Source of the DNA: Mariannaea sp. PMI_226
Taxonomy: Eukaryota > Ascomycota > Sordariomycetes > Hypocreales > Nectriaceae
NCBI GenBank assembly: GCA_024336345.1
Contig: JANFOG010000011.1
Location: 1,116,001-1,180,000 of the forward strand
DNA length: 64,000 nt
Reading direction: 5' to 3'
Shown: positions 23,272-35,460 of the stretch, in pieces
Layout: every line of letters begins with the position of its first letter
Position numbering within the stretch: position 1 is the stretch's first letter
Program-made: the position numbers and the translations under genes
The notes under the pieces: model-generated
Database searches by the model: none
Told to the model about the DNA's origin: nothing
What the model saw: the letters and a program-made list of their open reading frames with translations, nothing else

Positions 23272-24906
23272 CTAATGTTTATCCTCCTCTTCACCAACAC
23301 GATAACCCCTCGCGATGCCGCTCCGTCCCTCTTCCACCACCGTGCTCGTCTCGTTATCAAAGTCACCGCCCAGACCCTGCCACGTCCTGCCTGACCGGAG
23401 GAACTCGGCGCCGGGACTGGCCACGCCGTTTATGCTTGCGAGCTCGCCGACAGAGCGCTTGACGAGCGCGTCAGATTGTCGGATGCCGTTGGTGCTGCCG
23501 TCTGACGTTGCGCCCTGGGCGGAGGATGAGGGTGCGCCGCCGTTGCGGACGGGAAGACGCATCGGACGGCTGTGGCTGATAAGTTTGCCGGTGCGGAGGT
23601 CGAATTCTGGGGCTTCGGATTCGTCGCCCTCGACGCCACCCGGAACATCATCCTCTATCGGCTCGAGATCGGCGTCCTGGGAATCCGTCTTCTTCTCTTG
23701 CCCGGCCTCCTCCCCTTCTTTACTCGGCTCTTCAATACGCATCTTCTCAATGCCACCCCACCACTCTCCGCCCCAGATTCGCTCCTCTTCACTCATCAAC
23801 GCAACTTCCAATTCGAACGGTGTAATCACGGGGCGCCAGTATGCAGCGTCCTCCTCAACTAGTCCGCTCTCCCAGCATCCGACCACAACCCAGCCTTCCA
23901 CCTCGGCAAAGTTGGCCAGTTTGGCGGGGTTCAGCTTGCCAACCACCACGGTGTAGCTCTTCTTGTCGGCCTTGGCAATCTTGTCGCGGAGGAGACCGAT
24001 GGAAGACTGGTAATTTGCGACTGACAACGTGTTGACTAGGATGCCAATCACACCAGCAGAGGCGAGAGAGAGTACTTTGGCGAATCGTCGGCGCATGGCG
24101 CCCATGGTTCGCATCGTTGGGTTGGAAAGAGTTGGGGTCTCGGAGGTGGGTGTTGATAAAATGTGGAGGGAAGCGAAACGGGACTGAAGGGCCAGGAGGA
24201 GCGCGGCGGGAGGGTCGGATATGTGAATGAGTGAGTATGTTTTCCAGTGCTCCTCGTCCATGGGTTCCCCGACAATCTTTCTGTTTGGAATGAGGGCTGC
24301 AGGGTCTCTTTCCACATCGGTTGCAACCGCATTTGAGTATCCCTTGCTGTTGAGAAGCTCGACAAGCTTTGCGACATGGTGTTGGTACGGGAGGTCGGCC
24401 ATGACAACCAGATTGGCTTTCTTGTCTCCAAACTCCTTCTCGATCTCGGCCCTTGTGCTCTCATAATCGAGTTCGCGGCTCGTGTAAACGTAAATAGCGG
24501 GCAATCTGCTCGTCGGGCTGAGGCAAGTCCGTCCATAGTGCACCACAACATCTGCACCTACGTGTTCGGCGGCGACTTCATCCACACAGCAGGCGCTATA
24601 ACTGCTGTCTGCCAAGATATAAATCCTCCTCTCTACGGCGCCATCTTGTCCGAGACCGAGTTCTTTGCCCAGAGACTCTACCACGCGGGAAGAGTCCACA
24701 AGCATAAAATCTGGGAACTGTAGGCCGATGCGACGCCAGCCGCCGGTCGTGATCTCGGCGGCGGTACGGGCGATTTCGTACGTCGTTCGAAGAGCATCGT
24801 CGGAGATTGTGGAGGTTGGGACGGATTCTGGGGCGGGAAGTTCGACTTCTAGGATGTGGTCGTCGGGAGTCGATAGGACTGGAGCCGCAGCCAGGTCGGA
24901 AGACAT
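23272..24906 (-). CDS. DPH2: 2-(3-amino-3-carboxypropyl)histidine synthase subunit 2 (Dph2)
   Basis: A single exon encodes 544 residues. In the first step of diphthamide synthesis, Dph1-Dph2 moves the 3-amino-3-carboxypropyl group of SAM to a histidine of elongation factor 2, in the cytosol. The Dph1/Dph2 fold is evident from the N-terminal motif RRIGLQFPDFMLVDSSRV, the SSYSACCVDEVAAEHVGAD motif with Cys at 106/107, HYGRTCLSP with C128, and GCWESGL with C344: three cysteine positions typical of the iron-sulfur-binding scaffold. ITPFELEVAL follows. The last 150 residues are acidic and then Ser/Gly-rich. The length is normal for fungal Dph2. The ATG at 24906 is followed at once by a normal N-terminus. 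A CACCTAGGTACGTACC-type tract lies about 200 bases upstream. Confidence 0.93.
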   Translation of the reverse strand: MSSDLAAAPVLSTPDDHILEVELPAPESVPTSTISDDALRTTYEIARTAAEITTGGWRRIGLQFPDFMLVDSSRVVESLGKELGLGQDGAVERRIYILADSSYSACCVDEVAAEHVGADVVVHYGRTCLSPTSRLPAIYVYTSRELDYESTRAEIEKEFGDKKANLVVMADLPYQHHVAKLVELLNSKGYSNAVATDVERDPAALIPNRKIVGEPMDEEHWKTYSLIHISDPPAALLLALQSRFASLHILSTPTSETPTLSNPTMRTMGAMRRRFAKVLSLASAGVIGILVNTLSVANYQSSIGLLRDKIAKADKKSYTVVVGKLNPAKLANFAEVEGWVVVGCWESGLVEEDAAYWRPVITPFELEVALMSEEERIWGGEWWGGIEKMRIEEPSKEGEEAGQEKKTDSQDADLEPIEDDVPGGVEGDESEAPEFDLRTGKLISHSRPMRLPVRNGGAPSSSAQGATSDGSTNGIRQSDALVKRSVGELASINGVASPGAEFLRSGRTWQGLGGDFDNETSTVVEEGRSGIARGYRVGEEEDKH

Positions 24907-26498
24907 GGTGTAGCCTTTGGGGGGGTATGGTCTAAAGGTATGATATATCTTATTTATTTTTTTCTTGTCTGGGACTCAAAAAGATTATCGCGGGGTTGAG
25001 TGCAAGTTGGCTAAGCAAGCGGGTGTCAAGGTGGGGTGAGCGTGTCAGTCTTGAGAAATCCTCACCCACCCCCACAGCTGGTGGTGGGTCACCTAGGTAC
25101 GTACCTGTGTGTCCCACCTCCCACCTGTCAACATAGCTTCATGCAGACCCAACGCCTGCTCACAGCTGCCAAAGAGAAGAAACACAACCTTTATAATTCA
25201 AAACAAACAGACATGTTTTCAACAGGCGGAGGTGCAATGACGGAGTGGCAAGTGCTATCGTCCTGAGTTCCTCCGCCTACTGTGACCCGCAAGGGTCGCA
25301 GGTTCGAGTCATCTAAAAAAGACATCTCGACACAGCTCAACACATCTCTCACATCTCTCACATATCTTGCCATCTAAACTACCATTTAATATGCAATTTC
25401 TGCCATCTCTATAATTTTGCCAATCGTATATACTATCAGTAATTCCTTTTTTATAAGTAATTAACTGGAGAAAATAGAACGGCCTTGGCAAATACGCGTC
25501 TGCGTGCGATCCCTGGATCGCAGTGGTATGATAGCCAGCAGCCTGTGATGGCCCTGAGTGTCTACTAGGAATGATAGAAAGCCCTCGACGTGCGGGAAGA
25601 TAACTGAACTGCTAGCCATTTCTATTGGAGATGCTAATCATCATGCTATTACGCCCTCTATTAACCAAGGCCTGCTTGGCCAGCCTGATGCGTGCCGTGG
25701 ATCTACCCATGGAGGAATACGAAGCAGAATCTCTTGAGGCAGCCATTTAGGCACGCATGATATAGTAGCGGCCACAAGAACTATGAATTTTGCAAAGGTC
25801 AACGTTTCAATTTGCATATAGCATAAGTATCTGGTATTGGGTCTCCCGCATACTGCTGGCGGATAGGCAAGTATCTCAGGAGGGGGGGTGGGGTGGTGAG
25901 GTTGACCTGGAGTCCCGTGGGGGGTTGAATGCAGCATTGCAGGAAGTGATGCACATATTATGTTCACGCTCTTGTGATTTTCCTCTCCAGGCCAGGGGGA
26001 CTTTCATTAGTCGGTCGTGCACAGCAGTTGATTTCGTTGCCCTGCAACTCTGGCGAGCGTCCGTGCTATTATCAAGCTCCTATCAGCGATTTGTATCTAC
26101 GCCTTCTCTCAGCTCTAGTGGAGAAGGATCCACTCCGAAGGTTGAGAACACTACGCTACTTGGCTGCCACTGCGTAGGTACCGTGGCACTGGCACAAGTC
26201 ACAGTGCACTTTCCCCGGAAACCAGTTATCTTTACGCGAAAACGCGTAGTGCACGCGCCAACTCGCGGCGCGACCCCTGTGGAAGGTCCTGGCCGAAGAG
26301 ACATCCCGTTAAATGTGCCATGTCCATCAATCCTCTCCATCACTCTTTCGCCCTCTTCCATCCACAATTGGTTTTGTCTTATCTTCCTCCTTTACTGCTT
26401 ATTTCTTTTATTCTGTGATTCACCGCTGCCAATCCTCTCTCACAGCAGCAATTCGCTAGTCACGATCGAGCCACAGCAATTGGCCAGTCACCATCGTC
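24907..26498. other. Intergenic region between divergent DPH2 and MSH6
   Basis: About 1.6 kb. The middle (about 25370-25490) is AT-rich. A tRNA-like sequence sits at 25231-25315. The final 160 bases (26330-26498) are C/T-rich and probably form the MSH6 leader. A 397-codon open frame starting at 25790 runs into MSH6 out of phase with its exons and shows no domain, so it is not called. Confidence 0.5.
25231..25315 (+). other. tRNA-like sequence or SINE remnant
   Basis: An A-box-like word TGACGGAGTGG (25238-25248) is followed 52 bases later by a B-box-like GGTTCGAGTC (25301-25310). Between them a GACCC-GCAA-GGGTC hairpin occupies the place of the long variable arm of a class II (Ser/Leu-type) tRNA. 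The T-stem 3' side and the acceptor stem do not pair well, and the 3' flank is A-rich with CATCTCTCA repeats, so an intact tRNA is unlikely. A tRNA-derived pseudogene or SINE head is the better reading. Confidence 0.35.
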
Positions 26499-29400
26499 AT
26501 GGCGGCCGACAAAGCTTTGGCGCGAACGCCTGCAAAGGCCGGCAAACCAGCTGCCTCTGCTTCATCCTCAGCCAAACAGCGATCTATTGTGTCCTTTTTC
26601 TCAAAAGCAGCTCCTTCAACACCAGCGGGCCCAGCTTCATCCCCTCTTTCCAAGGTTACCCCCAAAGCCAGAGTATCCTCAACACTGAAGGAGACCACCA
26701 AGGCCAACTCTCTTCCAAAGGCGAAACCCTCCGTAAAACCGTCCGTCAACCTCTCGACACCCGTCCCCAGCAGCGACGCTCCCGAGCCCCCAAGCTCTCA
26801 AGAGAATATGAAATCTGGTACCGAGGTAACTACCAACTCCCAGCTCCTCGTCATGATGTAACCGCAACTGAGTCGTCCAAACAGGCCCCCAAGAACAACG
26901 CACTCCCCAGTAGTCCGACTCGCAAGGTAGGCATTTTGGGATCCTTAGAGAAAAATCTAGAGACCTTCTCTTGGCTAACATAGATTTGGCAGATTAAGAA
27001 AGTAGTCAATTACGCCGAATCTTCTGACGAAGACGAGCCTTTCAACTTCGGTAGTATGCCTACGCGGCGCCGTACTCGAGCGCGCCAGGTTGTCAAGGAC
27101 GACGATGAATATGGCGAAGACGACAACGATGTGGCTGAAGACGATATCGGTTCGTTTTTTCCTATACTCTGCCCCAAATTCAGGCCCTGCCCTAACAGTC
27201 TCTAGATGATATGGACGATTTTGTAGTGTCCGACGAGTCTGATGAGGATCAGGCACGATCCAAGAAGCGCAAGCGACCAACCAAACCACAGTCAGCCCGA
27301 AAACGATCCAATATTCCTTCTCCTAGTGAAGAACTAGAGGACGATATTCCCACAAGGAGTAGCCGTTTGGAGGATGACGAACTCCTAGAGGGCATTCCTG
27401 AAACATCTACTGCTACCCAATGGAACTACGATCCTACCTCTAGCGAAAAGCGCCCTGTCGTGGCGCCCATGGAGCGCTCGACCAGCGACCCCAACATGAA
27501 AAGAAAGGCACACACACAAGAGCCTAGCGACAGATATCCATGGCTTGCCAAGATCATGGACAAGGAAAAGCGAACTCCAGATGACCCTGAGTACGACAAG
27601 AGAACGATTTTCATTCCGCCCATGGCATGGAACAAGTTCTCTCCCTTTGAGAAGCAGTACTGGGAGATCAAACAGAACCTCTGGGACACCATTCTCTTTT
27701 TCAAGAAGGGTAAATTCTACGAACTTTACGAGAACGATGCTACTGTTGGCCATCAAGAATTTGATTTCAAGATGACAGATCGCGTCAACATGCGCATGGT
27801 TGGAGTTCCTGAAAGCTCACTTGACTACTGGGTCAATCAGTTTATTGCTAAGCAGTACAAAGTGGCCCGTGTCGATCAGAAGGAGACCAACTTGGGCAAG
27901 GAGATGCGAGAACGGGAACAGAAGGGTAAGAAGGTGGACAAAGTCATTACTCGTGAGCTCGCTTGCGTTTTGACTGCCGGCACCCTCGTTGATGGCGGGA
28001 TGCTTCAAGATGATATGGCATCGTATTGTCTCGCCATCAAGGAGTCCATTGTTGATGATTTACCTGCGTTTGGTATCGCCTTTGCCGATACTGCCACGGG
28101 CAAATTCTTTCTCTCGAGCTTCGTTGACGACATCGACATGACCAAATTTGAGACATTGATCGCCCAGACCACCCCTCGAGAACTTCTTCTTGAGAAATCC
28201 CACCTCTCGACAAAGGCACTCCGCATTCTCAAGAATAATACTAGTCCTACCACGATTTGGACACATCTGAAACCTGGTACTGAGTTCTGGGATGCCGACG
28301 TCACTCGACGTGAGCTTGACTGTGGCAATTATTTTCAAGAGACTGAGGGCGACATGGTATGGCCAGAGGCTCTTCGGCAGGTCAAGGACGATGATGTTCT
28401 CATGTCTGCAGTTGGTGCACTGGTGTCATATCTACGCTTTCTGAAGCTCGAGCGGCCGCTTTTATCTCAAGGCAACTTTGAGACTTACAACCCTATCCAG
28501 AAAAATGGTACACTTGTCTTGGATGGACAGACACTCATCAATCTCGAAATCTTCTCAAACTCGATGAACGGCGGGTCGGAGGGCACCCTGTTCAGCCTCT
28601 TGAACAAATGCGTGACACCCTTTGGCAAGCGACTATTCCGCCAGTGGGTAGCTCATCCTCTTTGCAGTATTGATCGAATCAACGAGCGTCTTGATGCGGT
28701 CGAGATGCTAAATGCCGATCACACCCTCCGCGAGCAGTTTGCCTCGCAACTCACAAAGATGCCTGACCTTGAACGGCTGATTTCTCGTGTACACGCTGGA
28801 GCTTGCAAATCGGAGGATTTCGTTCGCGTTCTAGAGGGCTTTGAGCAAATTGAGTATACTATGAGTCTACTTGGTGCTTTCAAGGGCGGCAACGGTCTAA
28901 TCGACCGTCTTATCTCCTCCATGCCGAGTCTAGAAGAGCCTCTCAGCTACTGGAAGACCGCCTTCAGCCGTACAAGAGCACGAGACGAGAAACTGTTGAT
29001 CCCTGAAAGAGGCATCGATGAAGATTTTGATGCGAGCGTGGAACGAATTGATGAATTCAAGCAGCAACTCAACAATCTTTTGGAGGACAAGAAAAAGGAG
29101 TTAAAGTGTAAAAACCTCAAGTACACAGATGTTGGCAAAGAGATCTACCAGGTGGAAGCTCCTAAGAGTGTCAAAGTTCCATCTAGCTGGCGTCAAATGT
29201 CAGCGACAAAAGACGTCAAGAGATGGTACTTTGCAGAGCTGACCAAGCTGGTCCGAGAGCTACAGGAAGCCGAGGAGACTCATTCGCAGCTTGTGCGGGA
29301 GGTGGCCTTGAGATTCTTCCAGAAATTCGATGTTGATTACGACACATGGCTGCAAGCGATTAAGATTGTCTCGCAGCTCGACTGTCTAGTCAGCTTAGCG

Positions 29401-30345
29401 AAGGCATCCTCTTCGCTTGGCCATCCAAGCTGCCGCCCCCAACTTATTGACCAGGAGCGAAGCACTATTGACTTCGAGGAGCTACGACACCCTTGTATGA
29501 TGAATTCAGTTGATGACTTCATCCCGAACGACATCAAACTTGGTGGAGATGAGGCCAAGATCAATCTGCTGACTGGAGCGAACGCGGCCGGAAAGTCGAC
29601 TGTTCTTCGAATGGTAAGTTATGAGATACGGCATTTTTGAGATGATTTTGAGACGCTAACGTGATTCCAGTCGTGTATTGCCGTCATTATGGCGCAGATT
29701 GGTTGCTATGTACCCTCTGTGTCAGCCCGGCTTACTCCTGTCGACCGCATTATGTCTAGGCTGGGAGCCAACGACAACATTTTTGCCGCGCAGTCGACGT
29801 TCTTCGTCGAGTTGTCCGAGACCAAGAAGATCCTGTCAGAAGCCACACCACGCTCCCTAGTCATTCTCGATGAGCTCGGCCGAGGAACGAGCTCGTACGA
29901 TGGCGTTGCTGTAGCCCAGGCTGTGCTCCATCAAGTAGCTACCCACATTGGCTGCATCGGCTATTTTGCTACACACTACCACTCTTTGGCAACCGAGTTC
30001 GAAAACCATCCTGAGATTCGCGCTCGTAGGATGCAAATTCACGTTGACGAAGAGGAGCGACGCGTCACATTCCTGTACAAGCTTGAGGACGGTGTCGCAG
30101 AGGGCAGTTTTGGCATGCACTGCGCGGCCATGTGTGGAATCTCTAACAGAGTCATCGAGCGAGCCGAGGTGGCAGCCAAGGAATGGGAGCACACGAGTAA
30201 GCTGAAGGACAGCCTGGACAAGGCGAAGACGGGATGCTATATTCCTTTAGGAATTCTAAGTGATATTGGCTCTCTCCTCGGAGACAAGGGTGACATGACA
30301 CCTGAAGGCGTTGACGTACTTCTCAAGGCCATCGAGGCACTGTGA
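26499..30345 (+). CDS. MSH6: DNA mismatch repair protein Msh6
   Basis: Five exons (26499-26825, 26885-26926, 26993-27149, 27206-29613, 29671-30345) encode 1202 residues; phases agree and introns are 56-66 nt. Msh6 pairs with Msh2 as MutS-alpha, which recognises base mismatches and small loops in the nucleus. A PIP box, QRSIVSFF, lies at residues 27-34 and should bind PCNA. A disordered basic/acidic linker follows. The mismatch-wedge motif GKFYELYE carries the diagnostic F346 and E348. MutS connector, lever and clamp regions fill the middle. The ATPase has Walker A TGANAAGKST near 965-974 and Walker B ILDELGRGTSSYDG in the last exon. The Phe-x-Glu motif and PIP box separate it from Msh2 and Msh3. 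The length is normal and no defect is seen. Confidence 0.95.
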
Positions 30346-30837
30346 AGGAAGATTGATGGTCTGGTTTACTAAGCAAGATGGGAATCATTGGAGTTCTTTT
30401 GAGAACCTTTAGGCGTGGTTGGCGTCTGTGCTTGGTGCAATATTTGAAGGGTAATGGTAGAGACTTTGTTAAAGCCCTAGATGGTATGTTAGACATATGT
30501 CCCCATTTAGACGGGTTATTGGAAGAAACGGGAAAAAGGGACGAGAGGGAGTTTTGGGATCTAAGGTAATTGGTGGGTCGAATTTCATTGCACCTATAAT
30601 ACAAAAGTCATATCTGAGTACCGGTTGCATCTCGAAGACAGTCGCTGCATGTTATTCATTGAAACTTCACGGAGAAAAGTCGGTCAGACTATCAGTAAGA
30701 TACTTGAATTGCGTGTTTATACATCGATGTTTAAGACCAACTATTGGGTAGGACTCAATCTAACAAATCCGCTTAAGCCCCGAGCCCTTCTCATCACTAG
30801 GCGTTCATCGCTAGTTTGAGCGTCCTACTTTGCTCCG
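30346..30837. other. Intergenic region between convergent genes
   Basis: About 490 bases separate the MSH6 stop from the minus-strand stop at 30838. No gene was recognised; presumably the two 3' UTRs lie here. Confidence 0.5.
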
Positions 30838-33800
30838 TTAATTATCCCTTTCCCTTCGCTGTCGAATCCGCTTTGAGCTGCGCGTAGGCTGCGTCTCTTG
30901 GGCGAGAGCGGATGCTCTGCTCTTCAATGGGGCTTTGGGCTTGGGCGTTGCCATTACAGGTTGCTTGCCTTTTCCGCTTGTGTCTATATGCAATTCTCTG
31001 GTCAGCATATGGTTGCTATGAAATTATGTGAACAATTAACTTGATGTTCTACTAACCTGTCTTTGGCCTCTTCACAGCCGGCTCAGCTTCATCGTGTTCC
31101 ACATGCTCGCGGGCTTGGCCCCGTTGCCGAGATCCAGATGCCTCGGATTCGGCAGCGACTGACTTGCGCTTCCTCTTCGGGGACTTCTTGCGCGCTTCTT
31201 CCTGCGGTGGTAGTTCTTCATCATCAGAGACTGGTTCTTCACCAGGGGGCCGATAGCTGGCATCGCGCTCTGGTCGAGACCGTGGCGTTCGCCTTTTGCT
31301 TGGAGTGTCGAAAACAGGCGTACCGGGGTCTTCCCATCCGCCAGGCAGAGGGGGCTGGCCCTCGTACGGGGGCCACGGGATCTCCCAGTGGCTGGCGTTG
31401 TTTTCATTATTGGGATCAGATCGCCAAAGGCTCTGGTTAGAGTCCACCGGGTTGGTAGGATAGATTGTGTACTGGTAGGCGGGATACTTCTTCTTGAACC
31501 TCTCCTTGATATCTTTGAGCTTGCGGCGGACAGTCTTCTCCGGGAGCCAGCCGCTGCGGTTGGGCAGATTCTCTGGCTCGCCAACCGCGTTGCGAATTCT
31601 GCAACACCGGTCTGGATCGGAGTGAGATACGATCTCAGCATCCCTGTCCACGCCGTCGCGCGCCTTGGGCACTCTGCGCAGGCACTTGGAACAGTACATA
31701 CCATCTTCCGGCCACCAGTCAGGATCTCCAGGGCCGAGCTTCGCAATCCAATCCGGAGACTCAGATCTTCTGCGCTCAGTGCCGGCTCTGCTGCTGCTCG
31801 GTGTTGGTTGTGGCTCTTCCGCAGGTGTCCTCCCCCGCGAGGACTCAGCAAGACTCTCAGTAACGGACGCTTGAGGCTCTTGTTGTAGGGCTCGAGTAGA
31901 TGGACCCGGTGTGGCTTGCCTTTGCACTTTTCGAGGGGCAAGAGACGTTGGTACAGGCGTGGTTGTTGAACTTACCCCCTGAGAAGCAAAACTAGAGCGG
32001 CTGAAAGGATCATATACGGTTGTAGCCTCTCTTTCTGATGTTCTAGGGACGCGAGTAGAAGGGCCAAGAGTATCGTCTACGGTTTGAGTAGCTCTTGCAC
32101 CCTCTTGAGTGACCTGTTGCTGTGAATCATCGACCCTCCGTTTCTTCGCGAGTGGTTGCTCGCCTGTTCCAGGGGTTTCTGCCGGACGCCGTCGAGTGCT
32201 TCTTGGGGTCACGCCCGAGCCCTGACTACCAGCCGATAATCGAGAAAGCATCCATGAGGCGCTGCCAAAGCCGCTTCGCCTTGCCTTCCCTTTCCCGGGT
32301 GGTGCTCGCATATCGTGCACCCTGGTCACATGCTCAATATACTGCTCCTTATTCATGTCCTGGATGAATGTCCCACACTTCAAGGGGCATGTTCTTCTCC
32401 TTTGGTCTAGGAGGTCCCACAGATCATGGATGTGGCATTCGTAGTGTCTGGTCATATCGTTATCGCGTAAGTAGTCACGAGGCCGTCCAAAGCCATCGGG
32501 AGGTCCCCCATAATCCCCTGTAAAGTCGAGCCCGCAGAACGCACACTTGTCATGCTCACTGGCATGAAGTATTTCAAAATGCAAAAAGACTCGGTGGGCG
32601 TTGAAGGCAGTCAGATCTGGTTCTAGGCATCCCGGAAAAGGACAGAATTCGGCGCGTCTATCGTTTTGCTCTTGGCCCAGATGCTCGAACCACCTCAGAG
32701 GGTCCTTCAGTTCACGTAAATATGATCCTCGGGGAGCAACTGCTACCGACTCTACACCTTGAAGCTGTTGGCCAGTCCCCCGGCCATCAGTTTGGAGTGT
32801 AACAGGTAATTCGGGAAGAGGGTAGTGCCTGGCAAGAGAAGAGAGCCTCACAGGAGTAGAAGCTGAGAGAGCGGCGCCATCCTGGCTTTGAGACAGGCCC
32901 CGCAACCTGGCTGCCTCTTGGAGTAGTTCCTCCGAACTCGCGATACCAACCATAATCTCAGCCAACGTTCTATCATGCTCTTGTCGAAGGTGCTCATTTC
33001 TTTCATCGGTAGCCAAGTCTTCCCAGAGCGTGGTGTTGCACCAAGGGCATTTGATCCCACGATGCTTCTCCTCGAGGTGCTTCCTGATGATTTCCCAATC
33101 ATTGACCGCGTACTCGTAGTAACAGTCCTCATAAGGACATGGCATCACACGATTCAGCAGAATGTTGCGCTGGAGGCGTGAGAAGTGCTCGAGCCTTGCC
33201 TGCTCGGTTGGCGTCAAGACGCCCGTGCTGGCCATTGGGGTATTGCGGGAGCTCCGTAGCATAAACTCAGCAGGCGGGTCATCAGAAGGGAGGTAGCGAC
33301 GGAAAGGACTCCGATATGTGGTACCTTGGCCATGCGCTTGAGTTCTGGATTCCCTTGGAGACGACCCAGAGGGCCGGGTTTCTTGGGATTGGCATGGGAC
33401 AAACGTGGGAGCTTCAGGGGCTTTCGGTGGTTGGATTCTCCGCCCCCCCTCGTGTTCACGTTCTTCTGATGAGCCCAATGTTGCTTGAAAACTCGGGAAC
33501 ACAGGTACCAGTGGTTGGATCTGGGTTTCTTGGGATTGGCATGGGACAAACTTGGGAGCTTCAGGGGCTTTCGGCGGCTGGATTCTCCGTCCCCCCTCAT
33601 TTCCACGTTCTTCTGATGAGCCCAATGTTGCTAGGGATCTCAGGAACATTGGTACCGGTGGCAGATCTCTACCGTACACACGGCGATGTGGTTCCCCTGC
33701 TTCAGTTTCTAAGTTAGCAACTTCTACAAAACAGGTTATTACGGCCTCTTACCTTTGGATCTAAGGCCCCAGACATTGCCAACATCGATCTCTCTATCCC

Positions 33801-35460
33801 AGTCCCTGCTCTTCCACTTGATGATTTCCACCTCCACTTCAGGATAAATGATGGCCTCACGAATGCGACACCAGTCACTCTCAGTTGTTTCAGGAGTCAT
33901 AAGAAATGAAACGTTGTCAAGGTCAATCTGTTCATCTGGTTGGAGACGCATAATGGGCTTCAAAAAGAGTCCGTCAAGCTTCGGGTCGAATGTTGGTCTC
34001 AGAGTGTCCTTACACAGCGTTTTGACCGCACCGTAGAGCACCTCCAGCTTGTCTGTTGCCTCGGGCAAATCGAGGGCTGGAGGGTCCGAGTTGCCGTACA
34101 CCTTCCAGCCAGGAAAAATGACTGATCGGGTTTCCAAACCTGACCAGTTTGGGGTGGTGTGAAGGAAGATCTTTTTCGGAGCTCTAAACCAAGCTGCACC
34201 CTCCGCCTCCATAATCCTTGCCCCGGATGGATCGAAAGGGCGCACATCGACGAGTAACTCGGTAGGATAATCTGCGGATGCTGTACTGAGTCTAGGTCTT
34301 GGGCGAAGTTTGAGCGACTGCATATCCATCCTCTCATTCTCCGGCCAGATTTTCTCAACCACGTTGCGGCCCTTTACACTTAAGTCTACCGTGTCTTCGT
34401 ATGTAAGAGTGGGTAGCTGCCCGAGAACGGGGTAGTGGTTGGGAATAACCAGGGGAATTTCATCACCCTCGATAGGGGTGAATTTTACCACCCAGCGAGC
34501 GCTGCCGTTGTTCACGGGATGGAGCTGATCCCAGACCTTCATCGGTGCTCCCATTGCTCCAAAAGATCCCCAATTTCCATTCCGTCCCTCATGTTCATCG
34601 GAGTCATTTGCATCATAGAGGCTGAAGATGCCGTGATGGGCGGTATTGTTCTTTGGTCGGCCGAAAATAACTTCAATAGCAGTCTTCAGATGCCGAGCGT
34701 ACTGATTTGCGCCGTACTCTGTAATATCAAACTGATCTTCTTTGGCAGTGGGGAGGGCAAGATATGCCATAGCACAAAGCCGCTGCGCAGGGTCATCCTC
34801 TTCGCCGAAGATGGGGAACTCGATCAAGGCCAGGTTCTTCTCGCACTGCACACTACTAGGTTCGAAGTCAGGAGGCACTTCCTCCCCAGAGAACTTGACA
34901 AAGTGGGCACAGCAATCTGAGTGATCCTTGTTCGAATCCTTAAAGTGATCTCGAAGAAAGTGCATAGATGGACTCTCCTCCCGCAGCGGCAGCTTGTCCT
35001 CCAGGGCTCTGCGCCGGTTACTTTTTAGATCAAAATGGATGAAGGTAAACGAATATCCTGTCTTGTCGTTCGTCAAGGGAAGAGAAAGAAGCTTCCTAAC
35101 CCCCTTGGCAAAGGAACGGTACTTGGTCGCCGCTACTGGACCATTGCCACGGTACCCAAAAAGGCAGAAATAGCTGTCATTTGGGTTATCTGGTTCCTCG
35201 TCCGCAGGTCGGAAGTCGGAAAGTTCGATCTCCTCTATCTCATCTCTTCGTCGAGTTCGTTTTGTTATTTCGTCTTCTGACAAGATTGTTGTCTCATCAG
35301 ACCCGAAAGAGTCACCTGCGTCGAGTACGACTTCTTGCTGGTCTTGGAGATTTTGTCCTCCACTCTCGGAGACTGCGTTTCTCATCATAATCTCCTTTCC
35401 TTTGCCCTTATCCTTATTGGTGCCCTCACTCTGTCCTGGGCTATTCCTTTCCGGACTCAT
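30838..35460 (-). CDS. Very large zinc-finger-like protein, function unknown
   Basis: Exons on the minus strand are 35460-33753, 33708-31057 and 30983-30838. Introns of 44 nt (GTAAGA donor, GCTAAC branch, TTAG acceptor) and 73 nt (GTTAGT donor, GCTGAC branch) restore a single frame of 1501 residues. The first ~569 residues are acidic at the start and then hold an unrecognised globular region. Residues about 597-680 are a two-unit repeat. Two Cys/His clusters follow: about 760-815 (CPYEDCYYEY, HLEEKH, CPWC, HLRQEH) and about 921-1040 (FCPFPGCLE, HFEILH, CAFCG, CPLKCGTF, HVTRVH), resembling divergent C2H2 fingers. Near the C-terminus are YCSKCLRR and RCCRIRN motifs, then a Lys/Arg-rich nuclear-type tail. 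A chromatin or nucleic-acid role is inferred. The 5' end is uncertain: the frame is open back to 35639 without an ATG, so a further upstream exon is likely. Confidence 0.7.
33376..33669. repeat. 147-bp coding tandem duplication
   Basis: Two units offset by exactly 147 bp (33376-33522 and 33523-33669) are nearly identical over their first ~109 bases. Each encodes ATLGSSEER, then EGGRRIQPPKAPEAP and FVPCQSQET. The period of 49 codons preserves frame inside the large zinc-finger-like protein. Confidence 0.85.

Noticed and set aside
23315..23956. 213-codon frame antisense to DPH2
   Set aside because: It overlaps the acidic and Ser-rich C-terminus of DPH2 in the opposite frame and reads as Ser/Pro low complexity.
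25790..26983. 397-codon frame across the MSH6 start
   Set aside because: It runs out of phase with MSH6 exons 1 and 2 and has no recognisable protein features; the MSH6 PIP box and splice phases fix the true frame.
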